60,995 nt of DNA from Dethiosulfovibrio faecalis. Its GTDB lineage: Bacteria; Synergistota; Synergistia; Synergistales; Dethiosulfovibrionaceae. The DNA lies in assembly GCF_021568795.1 (NCBI RefSeq), contig NZ_JAKGUE010000017.1:1-60995 (forward strand), read 5' to 3'. The notes under the pieces were generated by a model. The model was not told where the DNA came from and made no database searches. It was given only the letters and a program-made list of their open reading frames with translations. Every line of letters begins with the position of its first letter. The first letter of the stretch is position 1. Position numbers and translations under genes: made by a program. Positions 1 through 8,094 of the stretch are shown here, piece by piece.

Positions 1-34
1 GTTCTGAGAACCGCGGGGCCTGTACGTTTCTCTA

Positions 35-1150
35 TTATCGTTTCCCCATAAACACGAGTGGGACGAGTAGAAGCGCCAGAGTGCATGATGTAGCTCCGAC
101 GTTACAGCCGCTGCTGGTCCCTTCGGTTTTTTCGCCGAAGTTCGACGTGACGTCTCCCGAGCCGGATGACTGGATATCCATGGATGTCACCTTTCCCGAC
201 GAAGAGAAGTCAAGGCGGTTAAGATCGATATCCCTTCGCAGTTCGTTATTTACAGCGGTCCAGGATAGATTGAGATCCTTAAGGTCGTAGACGATGGTCC
301 AATCCGTCGGCGAGTCCGAGCCCTTGGTCCCTTCCGTCTGAGCCACCTTTCCCATTACGAAAAATCCGTCGTCTTTGGATATGTCCTCTTTCGCCATTAC
401 CTTTTCCGAAAAATAAACGTCGCGAACGAATCTTACGTCGGACGTCCTTTTGTGTTCGTCGGAAGGAATGGGCAGAGTGCCTCCGAATCCCTGATACCTA
501 GCCAAGTTGGCGTAACTGGGGCCGTAATAATCGTTGGTCATGCACTTTTTGCCCGGATAGTTGACTGAGATCGTCCCCGAGTTTTCCGGAGGGAATTCCA
601 CGATGGCGCAGTTTCCCTCTTTGTCTGCGAGAAACCAGTGCATATCGCAGGAGAGCTCATCGTCTATGACCAATCCGGTAATCCCGAATTCGTTGAATTT
701 GCTTAAAGCCTCCGACACGTTTGAGCAAGTGTCCAGCAGAACCCTTACCACCTCTATGCAGCTGAGAAAAGGCTTGCTTCCAGGTCCGGGATATTTCGGC
801 GGGTCCACGAACAGCGTGGCCGCATAGAAACCCGCTTCGTTGAGTCCGCATCCGGGAGCGCTGAGCTCCCCATACGAGCGAGTCTCCACCACAAGGTCGA
901 AAGTTATGCTTCCGTAGGAGGAGGTCCAAGTATACGGAGTGGAACCGTCGGGGGAAAGCATGGCTGTTTTCTCTATCCCACTCAGGTTCTTCAAGACCAT
1001 CCCGGTTGGTTCCGGCCAGTCCATGTTTCTGGCGATCAAGGTTTTTTGGTCGTTTCCCAGAAGAGATATGGAACATGCCGATCCCTTCATGGTTAAGCTC
1101 GAAAAAATGATCAATAATACCAAGGTTATTCGTAGTTTTTTCACGATCAT
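35..1150 (-). CDS. Choloylglycine hydrolase-family (Ntn) amidohydrolase with Synergist-type C-terminal sorting tail
   Basis: A 371-residue secreted amidase-like protein of the bile salt hydrolase / penicillin V acylase family. Residues 5-20 are a hydrophobic signal segment, followed directly by Cys26 (GSACS). Cys26 would be the N-terminal nucleophile after cleavage, and IARNMDWPE a little further on is typical of the family. The last ~25 residues run GCN, then a hydrophobic stretch, then KR. From memory this matches the Synergist-CTERM sorting signal and would place the protein in the cell envelope. The ATG is preceded by AAGGGAG. The natural substrate cannot be read from sequence; N-acyl amino acids, small amides and bile salts are family possibilities. 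No partner gene is adjacent, and the next gene is divergent. Confidence 0.85.
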   Translation of the reverse strand: MIVKKLRITLVLLIIFSSLTMKGSACSISLLGNDQKTLIARNMDWPEPTGMVLKNLSGIEKTAMLSPDGSTPYTWTSSYGSITFDLVVETRSYGELSAPGCGLNEAGFYAATLFVDPPKYPGPGSKPFLSCIEVVRVLLDTCSNVSEALSKFNEFGITGLVIDDELSCDMHWFLADKEGNCAIVEFPPENSGTISVNYPGKKCMTNDYYGPSYANLARYQGFGGTLPIPSDEHKRTSDVRFVRDVYFSEKVMAKEDISKDDGFFVMGKVAQTEGTKGSDSPTDWTIVYDLKDLNLSWTAVNNELRRDIDLNRLDFSSSGKVTSMDIQSSGSGDVTSNFGEKTEGTSSGCNVGATSCTLALLLVPLVFMGKR

Positions 1151-1309
1151 ATCTCCCTTCGTTTTTACGCCAGCGATCGACGACTTATTACAGGGACTAT
1201 CTTTAGCTTGGAACGGCAGTATAAAACTATAGTAAATTATAGCTTATTCTTCTGGGAAATCGATGGCGATCCCGCTCTCGGGGCCGCCTTACCTCTAAGA
1301 TGAGCCAGA

Positions 1310-1345
1310 GATTCTCTTGACAGGTAGGAGAGAATCGATTAGTTT
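1310..1345 (+). promoter_or_regulatory. Promoter with an inverted repeat around the -35 box
   Basis: TTGACA (1317-1322), a 17-nt spacer and TAGTTT (1340-1345) form a plausible sigma-70 promoter 70 nt before the methyltransferase gene. Perfect 8-bp arms GATTCTCT (1310-1317) and AGAGAATC (1329-1336) flank the -35 box and look like an operator for a dimeric regulator. Confidence 0.5.
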
Positions 1346-1415
1346 GGTCAATCGAACTTATGTGTGGACGAGGTTCTCGTATTCGAATATAAAAGCAGAA
1401 AGAAGGGAAGAGACG

Positions 1416-2453
1416 ATGAGAAAAGAACTGCCTAAGGTGAATTCGGATTGGGGAAGGTTTTTTATGTTTCAGCGGGAGACTCTCCGATGGGAACTGCTTA
1501 AGACCGCAATAGAGCTCGGCCTGTTCGATCTGACGACCGATGCCGTTACCTCCGACGATGTGGCCGACGGGCTGTCCCTCCATAGGGAAAACACCGAGCA
1601 TATGATGAACGCCTTGGTCGCTTTGGGATGTCTGTCGAAGGAAGATGGAAAGTACGCAAACAGCGGACAGGCCGAGTTGTTCCTCACGTCAGAAGGCGAG
1701 ACCTCGCTGGGCGAGTCCTTGCTGTATATGGAAAAATGGATGTTGCCCGTCATGAACGGAGGGATGAAGGACCTGGTGAAAAACGGTCCCAGGGAGAGAA
1801 AGAACATAGCCGATCCTGCCATATGGGAGCAGGGGGCGCGTATAACCGTCAATCATTCCCGTTGCGGTCGCGCTCAGTTCATAGCCGAGAGGGTGTCCGA
1901 ACTGCCGGAGTTCCAGTCGTTTGGCAGCATGCTGGATCTCGGTGCCGGGCCCGGGATAATCGCCGTCGCCGTGACCTCGGTCCACGATTCGATGAAATCC
2001 GTGGTTCTCGACCAGTCTCCGGTGGCCAAGGTGGCCGAGGAGATCGTCCGAGAGTACGGTATGGAGGACCGTATGACAGTGAGGTCCGGCGACTACATGA
2101 AAGACGATATCGGCTCCGGTTACGACCTGATAATGGCTAATTTCACCTTGAATTTTTATCGTGACGACCTGTCCTCCATAATGACGAAGGTGCGGGATGC
2201 GCTCAACCCCGGCGGTGTTTTCGTGGTCATGTCCGACGGAATCAGTTTCGACGGCACTGGCCCGGCGGACAGCGTTCTGAGCTGGTTGCCCACCACGTTG
2301 CAGGGCGAGGATATGTCCATCAGGACCGGCCAGATCTCGAATGCCATGCTGGAGGCAGGTTTCGGGTCGACGGAGGTCAGGGTTCTCCCCGACGAGGGCG
2401 GCATGCAGGGCCACGGCCCGGTGGAGATGACCGTGGGAAGGAAGAAGGCGTAG
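1416..2453 (+). CDS. SAM-dependent O-methyltransferase-like protein
   Basis: A 345-residue class I methyltransferase of the plant-type O-methyltransferase layout. Residues ~15-100 form a winged-helix dimerization domain (LLKTAIELGLFD, then a helix-turn-helix-like stretch). A Rossmann domain follows, with the SAM-binding motif LDLGAGPG at residues 173-180. The ATG at 1416 was chosen because AGAAGGGAAG lies just upstream; the open frame extends further 5' without a ribosome site. The substrate is unknown. Family members methylate hydroxyls of quinones, polyketides or carotenoid-type compounds. A strong hairpin terminator begins in its last codons. Confidence 0.8.
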   Translation: MRKELPKVNSDWGRFFMFQRETLRWELLKTAIELGLFDLTTDAVTSDDVADGLSLHRENTEHMMNALVALGCLSKEDGKYANSGQAELFLTSEGETSLGESLLYMEKWMLPVMNGGMKDLVKNGPRERKNIADPAIWEQGARITVNHSRCGRAQFIAERVSELPEFQSFGSMLDLGAGPGIIAVAVTSVHDSMKSVVLDQSPVAKVAEEIVREYGMEDRMTVRSGDYMKDDIGSGYDLIMANFTLNFYRDDLSSIMTKVRDALNPGGVFVVMSDGISFDGTGPADSVLSWLPTTLQGEDMSIRTGQISNAMLEAGFGSTEVRVLPDEGGMQGHGPVEMTVGRKKA

Positions 2454-2484
2454 CCGGTTCGTGACGGACCGTCTACGCCTTTTT
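2445..2484 (+). terminator. Rho-independent terminator of the methyltransferase gene
   Basis: AAGGCGTAG (2445-2453, including the stop codon) pairs with CTACGCCTT (2473-2481). An inner stem of CCGGTTCG against CGGACCG closes over a TGA loop. A T-run follows to 2484. Confidence 0.8.
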
Positions 2485-2494
2485 CAGTATGGTT

Positions 2495-3841
2495 TTACTT
2501 AAGACCGTTGTAGATGATAACAAGTATGGCGGCGGGGGCCACCACCTTGAGGATCCAGGTCCAGGGCGAGAGCAGGGCGAAGGGGCGGCTGCCGTCGTTG
2601 GTGACTTCCTTCTTCATCCTGTCCCCTACTACCCACCCTGCGAAGATGCAGATCAGTATGCCGCAGGTGGTGAGCAGCAGGTTGTTGCAGAGCCAGTCAA
2701 GGCCGTCCAGAAAGCCCATGCCGAAGAGCTTTATGTCCATGGCCCCGTTTGAGAGGGCCGAGGGGATGCCTACGAGAAAGATGGCGATGCCCATGATCCA
2801 TGACGATCTGGCCCTGGTCCACTTGAGCTCGTCCATACAGTAGGAGATGACCACCTCGAATAGCGACACCGAGGAGGTCAGTGCCGCTATGAACAGCAGG
2901 GCGAAGAATAGAGCGGACCAGACCGGTCCTCCCCACATCTTGGAGAACACCGCCGGAAGGGCTATGAAGGACAGCCCTGCCCCGGCCCCTGCGTCCACAC
3001 CGAAGGCGAAGACGGTGGGAAATATCACCAGCCCGGAGAGAAACGCCACCATGGTGTCCAGAAAGGTGACTGTGGCCACCGATTTAGGCAGGTCCTCGTC
3101 GTTGGAGATGTAGCTTCCGTAGGTGATCAGTATTCCCATGCCGAGAGAGAGGGAGTAGAAAGCCTGTCCCAGGGCGTCTATGACGGTTGTTCCCGTGACC
3201 TTTGAGAAGTCCGGCTTTAGATAGAAGGCCACTCCCTCCGCCGCTCCGGGCAGTGTGAGGGCCCTGACCATGAGGATTATCAGTATTATGAAAAGTCCGG
3301 GCATGAGCACCTTGCAGTACTTCTCGATGCCCTCGCCGACCCCTCGGTAGACCACGACGACCACCAGGGCCATGAAGACGAAGAACGCGGCGATGACCTG
3401 GACCGGATCGGCGATGAATGTGAGGAAGATGTTCTGGACGTCCTCGACTCCGCCTGCCGTCATAAGTCCGGTGAAGGATTTGAATATGTAGGCCAGTGTC
3501 CAGCCTCCGATTACGGCGTAGTAGGAGAGGATCAGGAAGGCCACTATCAGGCCGAGCCACCCGACTATAGGCCAGGCTCCGCCCTTGAGCTTGCGGAAGG
3601 CCCCGACGGAGTTTCTCTTTGACGCCCTGCCTATGGCGAACTCGGCCAGCATGACCGACGCGCCGATGCAGAACACCATGGCGAGGTAGATTATGAGAAA
3701 GGCCGCTCCTCCGTTTTTACCCGTTACGTAGGGAAAACGCCATATGTTTCCCAAACCCACCGCGGACCCAGCCGCGGCGAGCATGAATCCCATTCGACTT
3801 CCCCATTGCTCTCTTTCGGTTCCGTTGCCGTTTCCACTCAA
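2495..3841 (-). CDS. Neurotransmitter:sodium symporter (NSS/SNF) family transporter
   Basis: A 448-residue Na+-coupled amino-acid transporter of the inner membrane, like bacterial LeuT, TyT1 and MhsT. The N-terminus has the sodium and substrate-site motif GSAVGLGNIWRFPY, and about eleven hydrophobic segments follow. The start was set at the TTG at 3841 because AGGAGG ends 8 nt upstream; a second TTG six bases earlier lies only 2 nt from that site. The substrate (Trp, Tyr, Leu, Met or similar) cannot be read. Upstream, a consensus promoter, a 32-codon ORF and a terminator hairpin precede the gene with no other clear promoter, so transcription attenuation is likely. An aminotransferase gene lies further upstream on the same strand. 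Confidence 0.93.
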   Translation of the reverse strand: MSGNGNGTEREQWGSRMGFMLAAAGSAVGLGNIWRFPYVTGKNGGAAFLIIYLAMVFCIGASVMLAEFAIGRASKRNSVGAFRKLKGGAWPIVGWLGLIVAFLILSYYAVIGGWTLAYIFKSFTGLMTAGGVEDVQNIFLTFIADPVQVIAAFFVFMALVVVVVYRGVGEGIEKYCKVLMPGLFIILIILMVRALTLPGAAEGVAFYLKPDFSKVTGTTVIDALGQAFYSLSLGMGILITYGSYISNDEDLPKSVATVTFLDTMVAFLSGLVIFPTVFAFGVDAGAGAGLSFIALPAVFSKMWGGPVWSALFFALLFIAALTSSVSLFEVVISYCMDELKWTRARSSWIMGIAIFLVGIPSALSNGAMDIKLFGMGFLDGLDWLCNNLLLTTCGILICIFAGWVVGDRMKKEVTNDGSRPFALLSPWTWILKVVAPAAILVIIYNGLK

Positions 3842-3921
3842 TTGCAAAACCTCCTAGGTGATGTAGTGATATCCAAGACGACTGGCCCTTACGGAAGACC
3901 TGCGTTTCTAGATGTGCCGAT

Positions 3922-3955
3922 AAAAAAAGGCCGGGATCTCGTAAGATCCCGGCCT
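3922..3955 (-). terminator. Terminator or attenuator hairpin before the NSS symporter
   Basis: AGGCCGGGATCT (3928-3939) pairs perfectly with AGATCCCGGCCT (3944-3955). Read on the minus strand it is followed by seven T residues. It lies 20 nt after the stop of the 32-codon ORF and 80 nt before the symporter start, so it may act as an attenuator rather than a simple terminator. Confidence 0.85.
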
Positions 3956-3975
3956 GAAGTGCGGTCAGCTTTTGT

Positions 3976-4074
3976 TTAAACGCCGACAGAAGCTCCAGGA
4001 TAGGACCTGCAGCTAATAACTAGGCTCATGACTATGGTTGCCGATGCGACTTTAAAATCGGTAAAACGGTTCAA
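3976..4074 (-). CDS. Putative 32-residue leader peptide upstream of the NSS symporter
   Basis: A short ORF starting TTG at 4074 with AGGAGG 7 nt upstream, ending TAA at 3976. It starts MNRFTDFKVAS, has a hydrophobic middle (ATIVMSLVIS) and ends CRSYPGASVGV. It sits between a consensus promoter (4116-4144) and a strong terminator hairpin (3928-3955), with the symporter gene beyond. Two readings fit. It may be a regulatory leader whose translation controls the terminator. Or it may be a tiny secreted lipopeptide, since VISC resembles a lipobox. I do not recognise the family. There is no run of one amino acid as in classical trp or his leaders. Confidence 0.6.
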   Translation of the reverse strand: MNRFTDFKVASATIVMSLVISCRSYPGASVGV

Positions 4075-4115
4075 CGCAAGTCCTCCTCTCTTTTGGGCGT
4101 CTTGGATTATGCGAC

Positions 4116-4144
4116 ATTGTAGACACTAAAGCGAAGTTTGGCAA
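4116..4144 (-). promoter_or_regulatory. Promoter of the leader peptide and symporter unit
   Basis: On the minus strand TTGCCA (4139-4144), a 17-nt spacer and TACAAT (4116-4121) give a near-consensus sigma-70 promoter. Transcription would start near 4108, about 34 nt before the leader ORF. Confidence 0.8.
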
Positions 4145-4175
4145 GAGGGAGTTTTGTCCTCCTGGAAACGCCATG

Positions 4176-5294
4176 CTAGCCTCTTTCCCTCAGATATTCC
4201 TCCAGGATCTCACAGCATTTGGAGAAGTCCTTACGTCCCAGGCCGATTCGGAAGTGGTTTTCGTCGACCCCGAACACCGATCCTGGCAGTACCATGAGGT
4301 TTTTCTTCTCCACTACGTGGGCGAAAAAATCCTCCGCCGGGAAGTCTCCGTTCAGTACTGGAAAGCCTATGGATCCGGCCATGGGAGGAATCCAGCGGAA
4401 CAGGTCCTCGTGTTTACCGAAGAACTCCGCCGCGGTTACGCCGTTTTCAGCCACTATCTTTCTGCAACGTTCCATCAGATCGTCGGCACATCTCAGGGCC
4501 ATGATGGACAGGAGTTCCGACGGGGCGGAGCCGCATATAGTGGTGTAGTCTCTCAGGCAGGTCACCTTTTCCATCAGGTAGTGGTCGGTGCAGGCAAGCC
4601 ATCCCATCCTCAACCCCGGCAGGCCGTACGACTTGGAAAGCCCCGAAAGGCTTACGGCCTTGGGGTATATCTCCGCCGCCGATGGCAGCCGAAGGTCTGC
4701 GGTCGGTTCCAGACCCCGGTACATCTCGTCGGAGAAGACCCATATTCCCCTCTCTTCCGTCAGGCTCAGTATCCTTCGGAACTCCTCCTTCGTGGGCTGG
4801 AATCCCGTGGGGTTATGGGGAAAGTTGACCACCAGCAGCTTGGTCTCCGGTCTTAAAAGCGATTCCAGGTGATCCAGGTCCAGTTTCCAGCGGTTTCCCT
4901 CCAGCACGATGGGCCATTCGGACAGGGTGCATCCTATAGACCTTGGAATCTCAAGCAGCGACTGATATATAGGCGACAGGGCTATCACGTGGTCTCCTCG
5001 TTCCAGAAGGGCGTTCATCGCCAGAAATATGCCCTCCTCCGGAACCAGAGTTATCAGGTTCTCCGGGCCGATCCCGTCGTAGCCGTCGGCTATTCCTGCC
5101 AGCAGGTCCGGATGCCCCTTGGGCTCGGTGTAGTTGAGGCGCAGGTCTTTCCAGGCCTCCATGGCCTCGTCGCCCCCGAGGGCCATAAGTTCGGCGACGG
5201 TCATGCTCTCGCAGTCCGAGGCGCTCATTATGTGTTTCACCGAGAACTCGTACCTGGCGAAATACCGCTCCAGCTTGAACGGGCGTATCTTCAA
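4176..5294 (-). CDS. PLP-dependent aminotransferase, class I/II
   Basis: A 372-residue fold-type I aminotransferase of the cytoplasm. NPTG is at 161-164, SDEMY has the cofactor-ring Asp at 189, and the PLP Schiff-base lysine is at 221 in SGLSKSYGLPGLR. RIGLGR near the end supplies the carboxylate-binding Arg. The start is the TTG at 5294, with AAAGGAG 9 nt upstream; the longer frame to 5360 has no ribosome site. It most resembles the aspartate/alanine/aromatic transaminase group, and substrate specificity is not readable. The downstream gene on the same strand is an amino-acid symporter unit with its own promoter, so the two may act in the same pathway but need not be one transcript. Confidence 0.88.
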   Translation of the reverse strand: MKIRPFKLERYFARYEFSVKHIMSASDCESMTVAELMALGGDEAMEAWKDLRLNYTEPKGHPDLLAGIADGYDGIGPENLITLVPEEGIFLAMNALLERGDHVIALSPIYQSLLEIPRSIGCTLSEWPIVLEGNRWKLDLDHLESLLRPETKLLVVNFPHNPTGFQPTKEEFRRILSLTEERGIWVFSDEMYRGLEPTADLRLPSAAEIYPKAVSLSGLSKSYGLPGLRMGWLACTDHYLMEKVTCLRDYTTICGSAPSELLSIMALRCADDLMERCRKIVAENGVTAAEFFGKHEDLFRWIPPMAGSIGFPVLNGDFPAEDFFAHVVEKKNLMVLPGSVFGVDENHFRIGLGRKDFSKCCEILEEYLRERG

Positions 5295-5422
5295 GTGAAT
5301 CAGCTCCTTTTCGTTTCGAGATTCTTCGATCACTTTAGCCGTTGAATAGGGCAGACGCAAGTGAAATTTAGGGGCGATGGTGTATCATCGATTTAAAATA
5401 CTCTTGCGGAAGGAGATGCTGC

Positions 5423-6277
5423 ATGGATTACATAAGATGTTCGAAGGTGGACCGAGAGGTTATATACGAATCGTTCGTCCTGGGATTTTCCGATTATCCC
5501 GTCCCTATGACTCTGGATGTCGACGGTTTTTTCGACAGGTTCTTCGGTTCTGAGGGCAACGATACGGACCACTCTTTCGTCGCGGTCGAAAACGGAGCGC
5601 CTGCCGGGCTGATACTGGGCGGTGTCAGGCGATTCGACGGATATCGAAACATGAGGTGCGGCACTTTATGCGTTCCTCCCGAGATTCGGGGAACCGGCGT
5701 AAGTGGACGTCTTTTCGAGCTTTTTCTGGAGAACGCGATAGAGATAGGGTGCGAACGTCTCAGCCTGGAGGTCCTGGCGGACAACGAAAGAGCCATCAGG
5801 TTCTACGAGAGGCGAGGCTACGAGAGGAAGAACAAGCTGCTTTATTTCGGCAGGTCGACTGGAAATACGGTGGAGAGCCCTTCTCGTCCCCCCGTCGGCG
5901 TCGATGTGGTGGAGACGGACGTCACGGTGGCGAGGGAATGTCGAGAGGGCATGTCGTCGCTCCATATCAACTGGCAGAACGAGGCGGATTATTTCCGCTC
6001 CGATCGGACCTCTCGGTGTTTCGCCGCATACGAAGGGGGCGAGATGGTCGGAGCGACGGTGATATCAGGCTCGGGAAAGGTCTATTTTCTCTGGGTGTCG
6101 GACTCTTGCAGAAGGAGGGGAATAGGACGGAATCTTCTCTGCCGTGGGGTCGATGCGGTCCGCCCGGAAAAGCTGAGCGTCAGTATGCCAGATAACGTAG
6201 ATATCCGTCCTTTTCTAGATGAAACGGGCTTCGTCAAGGAGTCGGTAGAACAGTACGAGATGTTCAGGATGGTTTAG
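5423..6277 (+). CDS. Tandem-domain GNAT N-acetyltransferase
   Basis: A 284-residue protein with two GCN5-related acetyltransferase domains. The N-terminal half (~1-145) has an acetyl-CoA motif A-like RGTGVSGRLF and ends NERAIRFYERRGYE. The C-terminal half (~155-284) has the second motif A-like SCRRRGIGRNLL. AAGGAG is placed 7 nt before the ATG. Double-GNAT proteins include mycothiol synthase-like and antibiotic or peptide acetyltransferases, but the substrate here is unknown. It is a single-gene unit between divergent and codirectional neighbours. Confidence 0.85.
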   Translation: MDYIRCSKVDREVIYESFVLGFSDYPVPMTLDVDGFFDRFFGSEGNDTDHSFVAVENGAPAGLILGGVRRFDGYRNMRCGTLCVPPEIRGTGVSGRLFELFLENAIEIGCERLSLEVLADNERAIRFYERRGYERKNKLLYFGRSTGNTVESPSRPPVGVDVVETDVTVARECREGMSSLHINWQNEADYFRSDRTSRCFAAYEGGEMVGATVISGSGKVYFLWVSDSCRRRGIGRNLLCRGVDAVRPEKLSVSMPDNVDIRPFLDETGFVKESVEQYEMFRMV

Positions 6278-6356
6278 CAGGATGAGGCGACGGGGGGATA
6301 TAAAATATATCGGATCCTTTCTCGCCGGATCTATTCGTGTATCGAGATGGAATATT

Positions 6357-6386
6357 TTGACTACTGGTCGAGATGAATAGTATAAT
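6357..6386 (+). promoter_or_regulatory. Promoter of the first solute-binding protein gene
   Basis: TTGACT (6357-6362), an 18-nt spacer and TATAAT (6381-6386). The duplicate gene downstream has the same arrangement at 7260-7289. Confidence 0.8.
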
Positions 6387-6422
6387 GATAAAAGTAAAAA
6401 ATATCCTTTAGGAGGGATGATT

Positions 6423-7175
6423 TTGAGCTATCTGAAAAAGTTTGTTCTGTCGGTTTTATTCGTATGTCTTACGGCCGGTACCGTTTTTGCCGTCGGAGTG
6501 GATGACATCCGCTTCATGACAGAGGAATATCCTCCTTTCAATATGAAAGGAGACGACGGCGTCGCTACAGGAATAGCTGTGGATGTTTTGGCCGAGATGT
6601 TCAAGAGGGTGGGTTCCTCCAAGACCGCCAAGGACGTGGAGGTGCTGCCTTGGGCCAGAGGCTATAAGGAAGTGCAGTCGACCCCGAACACCAGCCTTTT
6701 CTGTATGACTCGGTCTGAGGAGAGAGAGCCGTTATTCAAGTGGGTTGGCCCGATAGCTTCCACCAGAGTAGTAGCGACCGCCTTAAAAAGCAAAGGTATA
6801 AGTGCTGGGACCGACGCCGAGCTGGCCGGTCTCTCAGCCGGGGTTATCAAGGACGACATCGGCGACCAGTTGGCGGAAAAAGCGGGAATCAAAAAGATAG
6901 ATAGAACTGCCAACAACGATCAGAACATAAAAAAGCTTAACTCCGGCAGGATAGACATCTGGGTTTACGAGGAAAACGTGGCCCTTTGGCAGCTCAAGGA
7001 CATGGGGTTCGATCCGGCCGATTATGAAACGGTATATGTTTTGGAGGCAGGACGTCTGGACTACGCCTTCCACAAGGACACCGACCAGGCCCTTATAGAC
7101 CAACTTCAGAAGGTGCTGGACGAGATGAAGGCAGACGGATCCTACCAGGCGATAGTTGACAAATATCTACGCTGA
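6423..7175 (+). CDS. Extracellular solute-binding protein, family 3 (first of a tandem pair)
   Basis: A 250-residue periplasmic binding protein of the polar-amino-acid type (SBP_bac_3). It has a Sec signal peptide (basic start, hydrophobic core, cleavage near VFA) followed by the ligand-domain opening RFMTEEYPPFNMKGDDG. The TTG at 6423 was chosen over the ATG at 6417. AGGAGG is 7 nt from the TTG, and the paralogue at 7325 uses the same TTG and spacing and has the same length. No permease or ATPase gene is adjacent, so it either docks with a transporter encoded elsewhere or acts as a sensor ligand carrier. It has its own promoter. Confidence 0.88.
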   Translation: MSYLKKFVLSVLFVCLTAGTVFAVGVDDIRFMTEEYPPFNMKGDDGVATGIAVDVLAEMFKRVGSSKTAKDVEVLPWARGYKEVQSTPNTSLFCMTRSEEREPLFKWVGPIASTRVVATALKSKGISAGTDAELAGLSAGVIKDDIGDQLAEKAGIKKIDRTANNDQNIKKLNSGRIDIWVYEENVALWQLKDMGFDPADYETVYVLEAGRLDYAFHKDTDQALIDQLQKVLDEMKADGSYQAIVDKYLR

Positions 7176-7259
7176 TTTTCTGAAGTAAGGGCCGAGCTCA
7201 GGCTAGGATCCAAAGGATCCCTCTTTGTTCGATGTAGTTGTGTCTCGAGAGGGAATATG

Positions 7260-7289
7260 TTGACTATGCTTCGGAATCGATAGCATACT
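7260..7289 (+). promoter_or_regulatory. Promoter of the second solute-binding protein gene
   Basis: TTGACT (7260-7265), an 18-nt spacer and CATACT (7284-7289). It is the duplicated but weaker -10 counterpart of the promoter at 6357-6386. Confidence 0.7.
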
Positions 7290-7324
7290 GATTAAGTAGC
7301 AGATATCTTTAAGGAGGGATCGCT

Positions 7325-8077
7325 TTGGACTATCTGAAGAAATTCGTGCTCTCGATTTTATTCGTGTGTCTTGCGGCTGGCAGCGTTTTCGCAGTCGGAG
7401 TTGACGATATTCGTTTCATGACCGAGGAATTGCCGCCATACAACATGAAGGGCGACGATGGAGTCGCGACGGGCATAGCTGTGGACGTCCTGGCAGAGAT
7501 ATTCAAGAGAGAGGGATCTTCCAAGACCGCAAAGGACGTGGAGGTCTTGCCCTGGGCCAGAGGTTACAAGGAGGTTCAGTCGACTCAGAACACCTGCCTT
7601 TTCAGCATGACCTATACCGACGAGAGAAAACCCATGTTCAAGTGGGTAGGCCCTCTGGCAGCTTCCAGGACGGCGGTCATCGCCCTGAAGAGCAAGGGCA
7701 TAAAAGTCGGCTCCGAAGCCGACCTTGCCGATCTTTCCGCCGGGGTCATAAAGGAGGACATAGGCGATATCCTGGCCCGTAAGGTCGGAATGACCAAGGT
7801 TGATATAGCGGCTAACAACCTTCAAAACGTCAAGAAGCTGAACTCCGGTCGAGTCGACGTTTGGGTCTACGAGGAAAGCGTCGCTCAGTGGCAGCTCAAG
7901 GATATGGGGTTTGATCCGGCGGACTACGAGACGGTCTTTGCCCTGAGCGAAAGCCACCTTTACTACGCCTTCCACAAGGACACAGACCAAGCCCTTATAG
8001 ATCGACTTCAGAAGGCGCTGGACGAGATGAAGGCAGACGGATCCTACCAGGCGATATTGGACAGATATTTACGTTGA
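7325..8077 (+). CDS. Extracellular solute-binding protein, family 3 (second of a tandem pair)
   Basis: A 250-residue paralogue of the protein at 6423-7175, alignable along its full length without gaps and very similar by eye. Promoter spacing, ribosome site and TTG start were duplicated along with the coding region. It has a Sec signal peptide and the mature opening RFMTEELPPYNMKGDDG. Differences concentrate in the middle, for example CLFSMTYTDERKPM against SLFCMTRSEEREPL and AASRTAVIA against ASTRVVATA. That suggests a shifted ligand preference, which is an inference. A strong terminator follows. No permease or ATPase partner is nearby. Confidence 0.88.
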   Translation: MDYLKKFVLSILFVCLAAGSVFAVGVDDIRFMTEELPPYNMKGDDGVATGIAVDVLAEIFKREGSSKTAKDVEVLPWARGYKEVQSTQNTCLFSMTYTDERKPMFKWVGPLAASRTAVIALKSKGIKVGSEADLADLSAGVIKEDIGDILARKVGMTKVDIAANNLQNVKKLNSGRVDVWVYEESVAQWQLKDMGFDPADYETVFALSESHLYYAFHKDTDQALIDRLQKALDEMKADGSYQAILDRYLR

Positions 8078-8094
8078 TCTCCTGATATATGAGC

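Noticed and set aside
1151-1260. AT-rich near-palindrome around ACTATAGT before the Ntn amidohydrolase gene
   Set aside because: The flanks are T-rich on both sides, so the symmetry does not extend beyond the central 8 bp. No clear -35 box was found.
3922-3955. Hairpin as the plain terminator of the aminotransferase gene
   Set aside because: The aminotransferase ends at 4176 and a near-consensus promoter at 4116-4144 lies between. The hairpin belongs to the new transcript.
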